Assembly (NCBI GenBank): GCA_003142855.1
Contig: PLNW01000164.1
Location: 28,428-92,362 of the forward strand
Reading direction: 5' to 3'
Source: Myxococcales bacterium
GTDB taxonomy: Bacteria; Myxococcota_A; Polyangia; Fen-1088
Length of the DNA: 63,935 nucleotides
This document shows, in pieces, positions 52,375-60,317 of this stretch; within the stretch, counting starts at the first letter, position 1; each line of letters begins with the position of its first letter. The notes under the pieces were generated by a model. That model was not told the DNA's origin, did no database searches, and was given only the letters and a program-made list of their open reading frames with translations. The position numbers and the translations under genes are program-made.

Positions 52375-55038
52375 ATGCGTCTCTTCGCAGTTGCCGCCAC
52401 CTTGGTCCTTGCGGCAGGGATTCCCCTGGCAGCGTGGGGCCAATCTTCGCCGAACGAGGCCGCGGAACCCGGCAAGGGCTTGCGGCCACCCAAGCTGAAG
52501 AAGTTCGTCGAGGCGGTGTACCCCGAGGACAAGCGTGCCGCCGGCACAGGAGCGAAAGTCGTGCTTTCCATCGAAGTGGAAGAGACGGGGCGCGTGGGCA
52601 ACGTGGAGGTGGTGGTGCCCGCCGGTCCCGATTTCGACGCGGCTGCGGTGGCTGCCGCCCGACAGTTCGAATTCGATCCCGCCACCCTGGACGGAACGCC
52701 AGTGCCGGTGAAGATCCAGTATGCGTATAAGTTCTTGGTCAAAGAAGTGCTGGTTCCCGTCGGTCCGCAGGTAAATTTGGAAGGGTTGGTGCTGGACCGG
52801 CTGAGCAAGGTTCCCTCGCGCGGGGTCAAGGTCAGGATCGTGGATCAGGGGGTCGAGGCGTCCACCGACCAGGATGGTGCCTTTGCCTTCACCGACGTAC
52901 CGCCCGGCCCGCATGTAATCGAGCTGTCGTCGCGCGAGCTGGTGACCATCAAGACCGAAGAAATCATCACCAAAGGCAAGAAGAAGTCAGTCAAGTACAT
53001 GGTCGAGCCCAAGGAAGCCGACGTGGACGAAGAAGCGGTGGTGCGCGCCCCGCGCATCAGGAAAGAAGTGGTCGAGACACGGGTGCGCACCGAAGAGGCC
53101 AAGCGCGTCCCCGGCACACAGGGCGACACGCTCAAGGTGGTGCAGAACCTGCCGGGCGTGGGTCGATCCGCTTTCGGTTCCGGCGCGCTCATCGTGTGGG
53201 GATCGGCGCCGCAGGAAACCCGGGTCAACGTCGACGGGGTCGAGGTCCCGGTGCTGTACCACGTGGGTGGCATGCGCTCGACCATCAACGCGGATCTGGT
53301 GCGTTCCATCGATCTGTCGCCGGGCTCGTACGGGGCGGACTACGGCCGCGGATTGGGCGGGCTGGTGCGCATCGAGCTGCAGGATCCCGGGCGCGAGGGC
53401 GTGCACGGCTACGTGGCTTCGGATGTGATGGATGTGTCGGGCATGGTCAGGGCCGCCATCACGCCCAATCTTCGACTGGCTGTGTCCGGCCGCCAGGGCT
53501 ATCTCGACCAGACGCTGAAGGCCGCGGTGTCCAAGGACGTGGGCGACTTCTTCCCCATCCCTCGCTACGACGACTATCAAGTGCGGGCTTCGGCCACCCT
53601 GGGAAAGGACGAGGAACTCTCCGCAACCTTCCTGGCTTCTGACGATCACCTCACCCGTACCGTTCCCTCGTCGGATCCCATGGAAGTCAAGACCCAGGAC
53701 CAGAATCTGCTCTACCGGCGCTTCATCGTGCGCTACACCCGCCTGTTTGCCGACGGTTCCAGCATCGCCGTCACACCCTCTGCTGGATACGATCGCAACC
53801 AGCAAGAGTGGAACTTCGGCGGCACGCCTATGTTGCTGGACACCAGCGCCTGGCAGTATGCGCTGCGCGCCTCGTACCGGCGCCGGGTGGCTGACAAGGT
53901 CGTGCTTTCCATGGGCCTGGATTTCCAAGGGCGCAGCAGCACCTCTGACCGCGTTGGCTCCCTGGAACTGCCGGCCCGCGAAGGAGACATCACGGTGTTC
54001 GGCCAGTCGCCGGGTACCGACCTGGCGTCCGATCACTGGAAGGTCAATCTGCTGTCAACCGCGCCCTATGCTTTTGCGGAAATCAACATCGGCCGCTGGA
54101 CCCTAACGCCGGGATTTCGCTTCGAGCCCACGGTCATCGACGGCAGCCTGCGCCTTCCCCACAGCTACATTGCACCGGACGTGGGCTACCGCCGCATGGA
54201 TCTGGCACGGAACCCCCACTTTGGACCGCTGGCCGCGCTTCCCAATCCCAGGCTGTCGGTTGCCTTCCGCGCTACCCGCAAGCTGACTTTCACCGCGGGT
54301 GGCGGCATCTACGGCCAGCCACCAGCGGTCGAGGATCTCAGCCCGGTCTTCGGCAATCCGAATCTGTCCAGCTCGTCAGCAATTCACGTCAGCGGCGGAG
54401 CCTCATACAAATTGACGGGAACCCTGTCCTTGGAGACCGTGGGGTTCTACAAGCGGCTGTACAGCCTGGTCGCGCGCAGTGGACTGCCGTCGCCGCCTGA
54501 GGGTCAGTCGCTGCAGCAGTCTGGGATCGGTCGCAGCTATGGCGGCCAGGTGCTGTTGCGGCAGGAGCTGACCAAGGGATTCTTCGGCTGGCTCAGCTAC
54601 TCGCTCATCCGCAGCGAGCGCAAGGATCGGCCGGACAGCAACTGGCGTCTGTTCGACTACGACCAGACCCACGTGCTGGCGTTGTTGGCCAGTTACGAGA
54701 TCACGCGCGGCCTTTTGGCCGGGGCGCGCTTCCGCTACACCACGGGAGCGCCGCGCACACCAGTCATGGGAGCCTATTTCAACAGTACAGCTCAGCAGTA
54801 CGAGCCCATTTTCGGGGCGCAAAACTCGATCCGTATTCCCGCCTTCTACTCGCTTGACGTGCGCGTCGAAAAAGCCTTCGTGTTTCGGCGCCTCAAATTC
54901 AACATCTTCGCCGATGTGCAGAATGTGACCAATCGGAAGAGCCCCGAGGAGATCATCTACAGTGCCAACTACAGCCAACGCAGTTACATTACTGGCTTGC
55001 CGGTATTGCCCGTGATTGGGGCGCGAATGGAGTTCTGA
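52375..55038 (+). CDS. TonB-dependent receptor with N-terminal TonB_C-like domain (copy 2)
   Basis: The 887-residue product mirrors copy 1: signal peptide (PLAAWGQ), TonB_C-like domain at ~35-120 (KFVEAVYPEDKRAAGTGAK, FDAAAVAAARQFEFDPATL), carboxypeptidase-regulatory-like domain (~135-205), plug (VPGTQGDTLKVVQNLPGVGR, STINADLVRSIDLSPGSYGA) and a barrel ending GARMEF. It lacks neighbouring exbBD/tonB genes and would need the TonB of copy 1 or another. Plug and N-terminus are much more similar between copies than barrel loops, as expected for different ligands. It starts 11 bp after the lipoprotein stop. Confidence 0.88.
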   Translation: MRLFAVAATLVLAAGIPLAAWGQSSPNEAAEPGKGLRPPKLKKFVEAVYPEDKRAAGTGAKVVLSIEVEETGRVGNVEVVVPAGPDFDAAAVAAARQFEFDPATLDGTPVPVKIQYAYKFLVKEVLVPVGPQVNLEGLVLDRLSKVPSRGVKVRIVDQGVEASTDQDGAFAFTDVPPGPHVIELSSRELVTIKTEEIITKGKKKSVKYMVEPKEADVDEEAVVRAPRIRKEVVETRVRTEEAKRVPGTQGDTLKVVQNLPGVGRSAFGSGALIVWGSAPQETRVNVDGVEVPVLYHVGGMRSTINADLVRSIDLSPGSYGADYGRGLGGLVRIELQDPGREGVHGYVASDVMDVSGMVRAAITPNLRLAVSGRQGYLDQTLKAAVSKDVGDFFPIPRYDDYQVRASATLGKDEELSATFLASDDHLTRTVPSSDPMEVKTQDQNLLYRRFIVRYTRLFADGSSIAVTPSAGYDRNQQEWNFGGTPMLLDTSAWQYALRASYRRRVADKVVLSMGLDFQGRSSTSDRVGSLELPAREGDITVFGQSPGTDLASDHWKVNLLSTAPYAFAEINIGRWTLTPGFRFEPTVIDGSLRLPHSYIAPDVGYRRMDLARNPHFGPLAALPNPRLSVAFRATRKLTFTAGGGIYGQPPAVEDLSPVFGNPNLSSSSAIHVSGGASYKLTGTLSLETVGFYKRLYSLVARSGLPSPPEGQSLQQSGIGRSYGGQVLLRQELTKGFFGWLSYSLIRSERKDRPDSNWRLFDYDQTHVLALLASYEITRGLLAGARFRYTTGAPRTPVMGAYFNSTAQQYEPIFGAQNSIRIPAFYSLDVRVEKAFVFRRLKFNIFADVQNVTNRKSPEEIIYSANYSQRSYITGLPVLPVIGARMEF

Positions 55039-56066
55039 TGAAAACCACAAGCCTCAGAACTTTGCTTCTGTTCGTCCTGGTTTCTGCCTGCCGGCCGCAG
55101 GTCGGTGCACCTATCTCCTTGATCAGCGGGCCGGCGATCCTGGCTGTGAAAAGCGAACCCGCCGAGGCTGATCCCAGGCCTCCCGGGGAAGCGACCTTCC
55201 ACTACGAGGCCCTGGCCGTGGACAGCAACGGCCGCGTGCCAGGGTCCGCACCGACCGCCGACATCAATACGCCCCTGCTCTGGGCCACGTGTGACAAACC
55301 CAAACCGCCGACGGAGAGCAACTCGGTGAGCACCGCCTGCCTGGACGAGATTGCATTGCCCGGCGTGGCCGGTGACTCTCTCGACACCTATTCCGCAGTG
55401 GCTCCGTCGGATTCATGCACTTTGTTCGGTCCGTTGACGCCGCCACCTGTCGGAGACCAGCCACCCTTCCGGCCGCGCGATCCCGACGTCACCGGTGGGT
55501 ACTACCTACCGGTGCGGCTTAGCCTGTCGGTTCCTGAGGATATGCGTCGTGTCGGGATGGCCACCGAGGATTCGATCTTTGCCTTCCAGATGCAGCGCCT
55601 CTATTGCGGGCTAGCCAATGCTCCGGGCTGGGCAGTAATCCAGTACACAAGGGACTACACGCTCAACCAGAACCCGGTGATCGCCTCTTTCACCCTACAG
55701 GAACCCGGTTCCGATCCGGTCGAGGTGCCTCCGCTCGCGGCTGGGGGCGCACCATTCCCGGTTGCGTCTGGGCAGACGGTCTCGTTGACGGTCAACTGGC
55801 CTGCCGACTCAGTGGAAAACTACCCCGCCTGGGACGTGCTCACTCACACGCTTCCCAATCATAACGAAGCCATGCGGGTTTCCTGGTACGCGACGGCAGG
55901 GTCTTTTGAACACGACATCACCGGCCGGAGCGAATTTGAAAACGAAACCTTCGCTCAAAACACGTGGACGCCGGGCACTCCTGGTTTGGTCCATCTCTGG
56001 GTCGTCCTGCACGACAGCCGCGGCGGCACGGATTTCGCCGGATACGACCTCGAAGTTACGCCCTGA
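55038..56066 (+). CDS. Lipoprotein of the TonB-porin module (copy 2, last gene)
   Basis: The 342-residue product overlaps the receptor stop (TGATG) and has a lipobox-like LVSAC. Paralogous to 18680: RPRDPDVTGGYYLPVRLSLS, SWYATAGSFEHDITG and VHLWVVLHDSRGGTDFAGY are shared. The coupling of this gene directly to the receptor is conserved in both copies, which argues for a stoichiometric partner of the receptor, comparable in position to SusD-type lids, although no SusD homology is visible. Confidence 0.75.
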   Translation: MKTTSLRTLLLFVLVSACRPQVGAPISLISGPAILAVKSEPAEADPRPPGEATFHYEALAVDSNGRVPGSAPTADINTPLLWATCDKPKPPTESNSVSTACLDEIALPGVAGDSLDTYSAVAPSDSCTLFGPLTPPPVGDQPPFRPRDPDVTGGYYLPVRLSLSVPEDMRRVGMATEDSIFAFQMQRLYCGLANAPGWAVIQYTRDYTLNQNPVIASFTLQEPGSDPVEVPPLAAGGAPFPVASGQTVSLTVNWPADSVENYPAWDVLTHTLPNHNEAMRVSWYATAGSFEHDITGRSEFENETFAQNTWTPGTPGLVHLWVVLHDSRGGTDFAGYDLEVTP

Positions 56067-56256
56067 TGTTGTCGATCGCCGTGGATCGTTGTGAGCACCG
56101 CTCAGAATCAGAGTTGCGCCTTGAGCGCGGGCGGCATTCTGCGTTGCTGGGGCTACTACTGGAACGCACCGTAGCGCACAGTTTAGGTCGTCGTCACGAA
56201 TCTGTTGCCCTCTTGTTTCCCGTCGAGGACTGAATTGCGAATACGATGCGCGGGCA

Positions 56257-59052
56257 GTGACCTCTCCTCGGCTGATGTCGCTGGCTACCACTTCCGACGG
56301 GTGGCCCTGCGTACGCGAACGCTTCTCTGCCGCGCGCTGGCTACTCGCTGGCGCAGCGGTGGTCTTGTTGGCAGGGGCCGGAGGTCTCAGCGCCCTGGCC
56401 TTGCGCCGTTCGCAGGAACGATTGATCAACAGCGTGAACGCGACCATCGGCTTTGCGCAAAGCGTGGACATCGCCCGCGAAGCCCAGGTCCACTTCAAGC
56501 GCCAGGTGCAGGAATGGAAGAATGTGCTTCTGCGTGGGCACAACGCCAGCGACCACGCCAAGTACTGGTCCCTGTTCGAGGGGGAAGAGACCAAGACGCA
56601 AGCCCTGCTGGCTGAATTGCGTTGGCGCGAAAGCAGCGAATCAGCAGCCATCGACGGCCTGCTGGCCGAATTGCGCACGTTGGGCCAGCGCTACCGGGCG
56701 GCGGTGGCCAAGTTCGAACCCGCCGAGAATCCGCTCAGCTATCGCGATGTCGACAGTCGCGTGCGCGGGATGGATCGCCCGCCCACCGACGAAATGTCTG
56801 CCCTGGTCGAGCGCCTGCAAGCCCGCATGGCCGGTCTGGGAAGACAAATGACAGCGTCGCACCAGGCTGAGATGCTGACACTCCGCTGGGCTGTGCTGGC
56901 GGCGGCCCTGCTCGGCGTGCTGTCAGCCGGCATGCTCATGCTGTTGATTCGGCGGGCCGAGCGCGAGCGCGCCCAGGTGAGCGATGAGGCCAAGAGCGGC
57001 TTCCTGGCCACAATGAGCCACGAGATTCGCACGCCCCTGAACGCCGTGGTTGGCATGGCCAACCTGCTGGAGCACACCAGCCTGACGGCCACGCAAAGCG
57101 ACTACCTGGCCAAGCTCAAAGCCGCCTCGCAACACCTGCTCGGCATCATCAACGACATTCTGGATCTGTCCAAGATCGAGGCCTCCAAACTGGAACTTGA
57201 GAACCTGGTTTTCAGTTTGGACGACATGCTCGACGACGTGGCCACCCTGGTCGGCGTGCGGGCCGCGGAAAAGGGGTTGGAGCTGGTGATCTCGCGCCCA
57301 CCCGAGGTGCCGGTTCTGCTGCTGGGCGATCCCCTGCGCGTGGGCCAGATCCTGACCAACCTGGCTAGCAACGCCGTCAAGTTCACAGAAGAGGGCGAGG
57401 TTCACATCTCGGTTGCCCTGCGTGCTACCCATGGGGATCGCGTGGAACTGCGTTTCCAGGTTGAGGACACGGGCATCGGACTGACCACCGATCAGCAATC
57501 CAAGCTGTTTCGTCCCTTTACCCAGGCCGATGGCTCCACCACCCGTCGCTTCGGCGGAACCGGGCTGGGTCTGGCCATCTGCGCCCGTCTGGTGAAGTTG
57601 ATGGATGGAACCATCGGTGTGGAAAGCGAAGCGGGGCACGGCAGTCGCTTCTTTTTCACCGTGTCCTTTCGCGCGCGCACCGGCGAGCGGCGACAGCGGC
57701 CCGGTGTGCCGCCTGTGGTTCGCGGCGAGCGCGTTCTGGTGGGCGAATCCAACGCCACTGCACGTCGGTCGATGGTGGACACTCTGGTGGACGCTGGGAT
57801 GTCGGTCACCTGCGTGACAAGTGCCGACGAGGCGCGTGCCTGGCTGGGGCGCTCGGACGCGGGCCAGTCAGTCGACCTGGTCTTCCTCAGTTGGCGCTTG
57901 GACGGTTCCCGCACACGCGATTTGCTCGCCCTGGCGCGCAGCACGGTCGGCGTTGCACCCAACCGCGTGGTGGTGGTGGCTTCTCACGCCGACGCCGAGC
58001 CAGCACACGCCAGCCTGCGCGCCCTCGGGTTCGGCCTGCTGCTCATCAAGCCGGCCAGCCCCTCGGCGGTGTTCGCCATCGTGGCGCGTGCTTTCGGCGC
58101 CGAGCAGCGCAGTCGCGTGGGACGCGGCGCGGGACAACTCGATACGGTCGACCCCAGCACCTGGGATCAGGTTCGAGGCGTGCGCGTGCTCTTGGTGGAA
58201 GACAACATCATCAATCAAGAGGTCGCGGCAGCGATTCTGAGATCAGCCGGTGTGGTGGTGGAACTGGCCAGCAACGGCCAGGACGCGGTCGCCAAGGTGC
58301 GCGAGGCTGTGCAGGCAAACAATCCCTTCGGCCTGGTGCTCATGGATCGCCACATGCCTGGAATGGATGGGTTGCAGACCACCCGCAAGATTCGCGCCGA
58401 CTCCAGATTTGCCGACCTACCCATCGTTGCGATGACGGCCGACGTTGTGGGTTCGGCTCGCGAGGAGTGCCTGCGCGCGGGCATGAACGATTTCATCTCC
58501 AAGCCCTTCACGCCGGATTCCCTTTTTCCTGTTGTCGCCCGTTGGGCCAAGACGAAAGCGGAGCTGCCAGCGACAAGGCCCCAGCCCTTGCCAGCAACGG
58601 CCCAGCCCAATGATGGCTTGCTACCGGCCACGCTCCCCGGCCTTGATATCCAAGAGGGCCTGGCTCTGGTGGGGGACAATCGGACCTTGTATCTGCGGCT
58701 GCTGCGTACCTTTGCCGCGACATACGCAGGCGCCGATGGGCGGATCAGGATCCTCTTGATTGAGGGCAGACTCGACGATGCCATTCGCGAGGCCCACACA
58801 ATCAAGGGCCTGGCCGGTCAGATGGGCGCGCAGGCCTTGTACCGATCGGCCCGTCGACTGGAGACGGCGCTCAGGTCAGCCAGCCCCGAGGTGGACGCAG
58901 CTCTGCGGGGCCTTGCGGACGAGCTGGTGCTGGTGATCCGCGGGCTGGCCGAGTTTTTGAAAGGCGATGTCCGCCGAGAGCCGCCGGTTTCTGAGGAGAA
59001 AGACGCGCGCTCTCTGGCCGGCAACGAAACGGGCGATCATGCTTTCCCCTGA
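56257..59052 (+). CDS. Hybrid histidine kinase (HisKA-HATPase-REC-REC-HPt)
   Basis: The 931-residue product has two transmembrane helices (~28-50, ~213-235) bracketing a helical periplasmic sensor. Then HisKA with His255 (MSHEIRTPLNAVVGM), HATPase N and G boxes (NLASNAVKFTEEG, DTGIGL, GTGLGLAI), a first receiver that lacks the phospho-Asp (LVFLSWRLDG), a second receiver with Asp697 (LVLMDRHMPGMDG), and a C-terminal HPt with His847 (AHTIKGLAGQMG). This is a phosphorelay like those of BarA/TorS. Start GTG 56257 or ATG 56275. The next gene overlaps its end, so they likely form one relay. Confidence 0.88.
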   Translation: MTSPRLMSLATTSDGWPCVRERFSAARWLLAGAAVVLLAGAGGLSALALRRSQERLINSVNATIGFAQSVDIAREAQVHFKRQVQEWKNVLLRGHNASDHAKYWSLFEGEETKTQALLAELRWRESSESAAIDGLLAELRTLGQRYRAAVAKFEPAENPLSYRDVDSRVRGMDRPPTDEMSALVERLQARMAGLGRQMTASHQAEMLTLRWAVLAAALLGVLSAGMLMLLIRRAERERAQVSDEAKSGFLATMSHEIRTPLNAVVGMANLLEHTSLTATQSDYLAKLKAASQHLLGIINDILDLSKIEASKLELENLVFSLDDMLDDVATLVGVRAAEKGLELVISRPPEVPVLLLGDPLRVGQILTNLASNAVKFTEEGEVHISVALRATHGDRVELRFQVEDTGIGLTTDQQSKLFRPFTQADGSTTRRFGGTGLGLAICARLVKLMDGTIGVESEAGHGSRFFFTVSFRARTGERRQRPGVPPVVRGERVLVGESNATARRSMVDTLVDAGMSVTCVTSADEARAWLGRSDAGQSVDLVFLSWRLDGSRTRDLLALARSTVGVAPNRVVVVASHADAEPAHASLRALGFGLLLIKPASPSAVFAIVARAFGAEQRSRVGRGAGQLDTVDPSTWDQVRGVRVLLVEDNIINQEVAAAILRSAGVVVELASNGQDAVAKVREAVQANNPFGLVLMDRHMPGMDGLQTTRKIRADSRFADLPIVAMTADVVGSAREECLRAGMNDFISKPFTPDSLFPVVARWAKTKAELPATRPQPLPATAQPNDGLLPATLPGLDIQEGLALVGDNRTLYLRLLRTFAATYAGADGRIRILLIEGRLDDAIREAHTIKGLAGQMGAQALYRSARRLETALRSASPEVDAALRGLADELVLVIRGLAEFLKGDVRREPPVSEEKDARSLAGNETGDHAFP

Positions 59053-60196
59053 GATTCTTATTGTCGACGACACGTCGCTGAACCTCGACGTGCTTGCCAG
59101 CCTGCTGTCAGCCTACCGCTTGCGGGTCGCGGCCGATGGCGCGACCGCACTTCGCATGGCTCAGCAAGAACCTCCCGACCTGATCTTGCTCGACGTGTTG
59201 ATGCCGGGGCTCGACGGCTTCGAGGTTTGCCGCCGCCTGCAGGCCGACCCGCGCACTTGCGAGATTCCCGTCATCTTCATCACCGCGCTTGGCGATCACG
59301 AAAACGAAACCGTGGGTTTCCAGGTGGGCGGCGTGGACTATATCACCAAGCCCTTCAATCCCATGGTGGTGCGCGCCCGGGTGCAGACCCATCTGGAGTT
59401 GAAGGCGGTCTGGGATGCCTTGCGCGACGAAAATGCACGGCTGGAGTCGCGGGTCGAGGCTCGGACCGCTCAATTGCAGGCTGTTCTCGATCGGCTGCGC
59501 GAGAGCGCCATCGACACTGTACTTCGCCTGGGATTGGCGGCCGAGTACAAGGACGACCAGACGGGACGCCACGTGTTGCGCATGGCTCACTATGCGGTGG
59601 CAGTGGCCCGACAGTTGGGCTGGAACGCCGCGGATCTCGATCGACTCTTCCACGCTGCTCTCATGCACGACATCGGAAAGCTCGCTTTGCCCGACAGCAT
59701 CTTGCAAAAGGCAGGACCGTTGAATGCCGAGGAATGGGCCATCGTGAAACGCCACCCTCTGGTGGGCGCCCGCATTCTTTCCGGCTCGGATTCCGAAATC
59801 ATCCAGTTGGCCGAAATTGTGGCATTGACCCATCACGAGAAGTGGGACGGATCGGGCTACCCGCGCGGACTCAAGGGAGAGGACATTCCCCTGGTGGGCC
59901 GCATTGTCGCAATCTGCGACGTGTTCGACGCCTTGACTGTTCGCCGTCCCTACAAGCTGGCGTTTCCCCTTGACGAAGCGTACGCAATCTTGCGCCAAAG
60001 TTCTGGAAGCCACTTCGATCCTGCGGTGGTGCACGCGTTCTTTGCCGCAGAATCCGAAGTGCTGCGCGCCCATCATGAATATGGCGATGACAGCCCGGAA
60101 CGGCCGCTGCCGCCCGCGGTCGTCACGGCCAGGGTCGCGCATCCCTCCGCGGCGCACCTTCTCGCGCTGGACGCCGCAGACGACACCGCACCGTAG
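59039..60196 (+). CDS. Response regulator with HD-GYP phosphodiesterase domain
   Basis: The 385-residue product starts 14 bp before the kinase stop. The receiver has ILIVDDTSLN, Asp52 (LILLDVLMPGLDG) and ITKPFNP. After a coiled-coil linker the HD-GYP domain has HDIGK at 210-214 and HHEKWDGSGYPRGLKGEDIP, including the GYP triad needed for c-di-GMP hydrolysis. It should lower c-di-GMP when phosphorylated, linking the hybrid kinase to motility or adhesion. An extra Pro/Ala-rich tail follows the domain. Confidence 0.88.
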   Translation: MLSPEILIVDDTSLNLDVLASLLSAYRLRVAADGATALRMAQQEPPDLILLDVLMPGLDGFEVCRRLQADPRTCEIPVIFITALGDHENETVGFQVGGVDYITKPFNPMVVRARVQTHLELKAVWDALRDENARLESRVEARTAQLQAVLDRLRESAIDTVLRLGLAAEYKDDQTGRHVLRMAHYAVAVARQLGWNAADLDRLFHAALMHDIGKLALPDSILQKAGPLNAEEWAIVKRHPLVGARILSGSDSEIIQLAEIVALTHHEKWDGSGYPRGLKGEDIPLVGRIVAICDVFDALTVRRPYKLAFPLDEAYAILRQSSGSHFDPAVVHAFFAAESEVLRAHHEYGDDSPERPLPPAVVTARVAHPSAAHLLALDAADDTAP

Positions 60197-60198
60197 TG

Positions 60199-60216
60199 TT
60201 GTCAGAGTCGTCACAA
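60199..60216 (+). promoter_or_regulatory. Pho-box-like repeat before metallophosphatase
   Basis: TTGTCAG, AGTC, GTCACAA has the 7+4+7 layout and resembles the reverse reading of the ppk site. A second 11-bp pair (GTCGCGC, GTCGCGT) follows at about 60242-60259. Located about 100 bp before the ATG at 60318. Confidence 0.4.
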
Positions 60217-60317
60217 ATCGGCCGTTTGCGTTTTCCCAATTGTCGCGCAGCCGTCGCGTGCGCTGCACGGAGGAAGGAATAGGGTGCGACCGTCCCCATA
60301 ACCCAGGGAGGATTACC

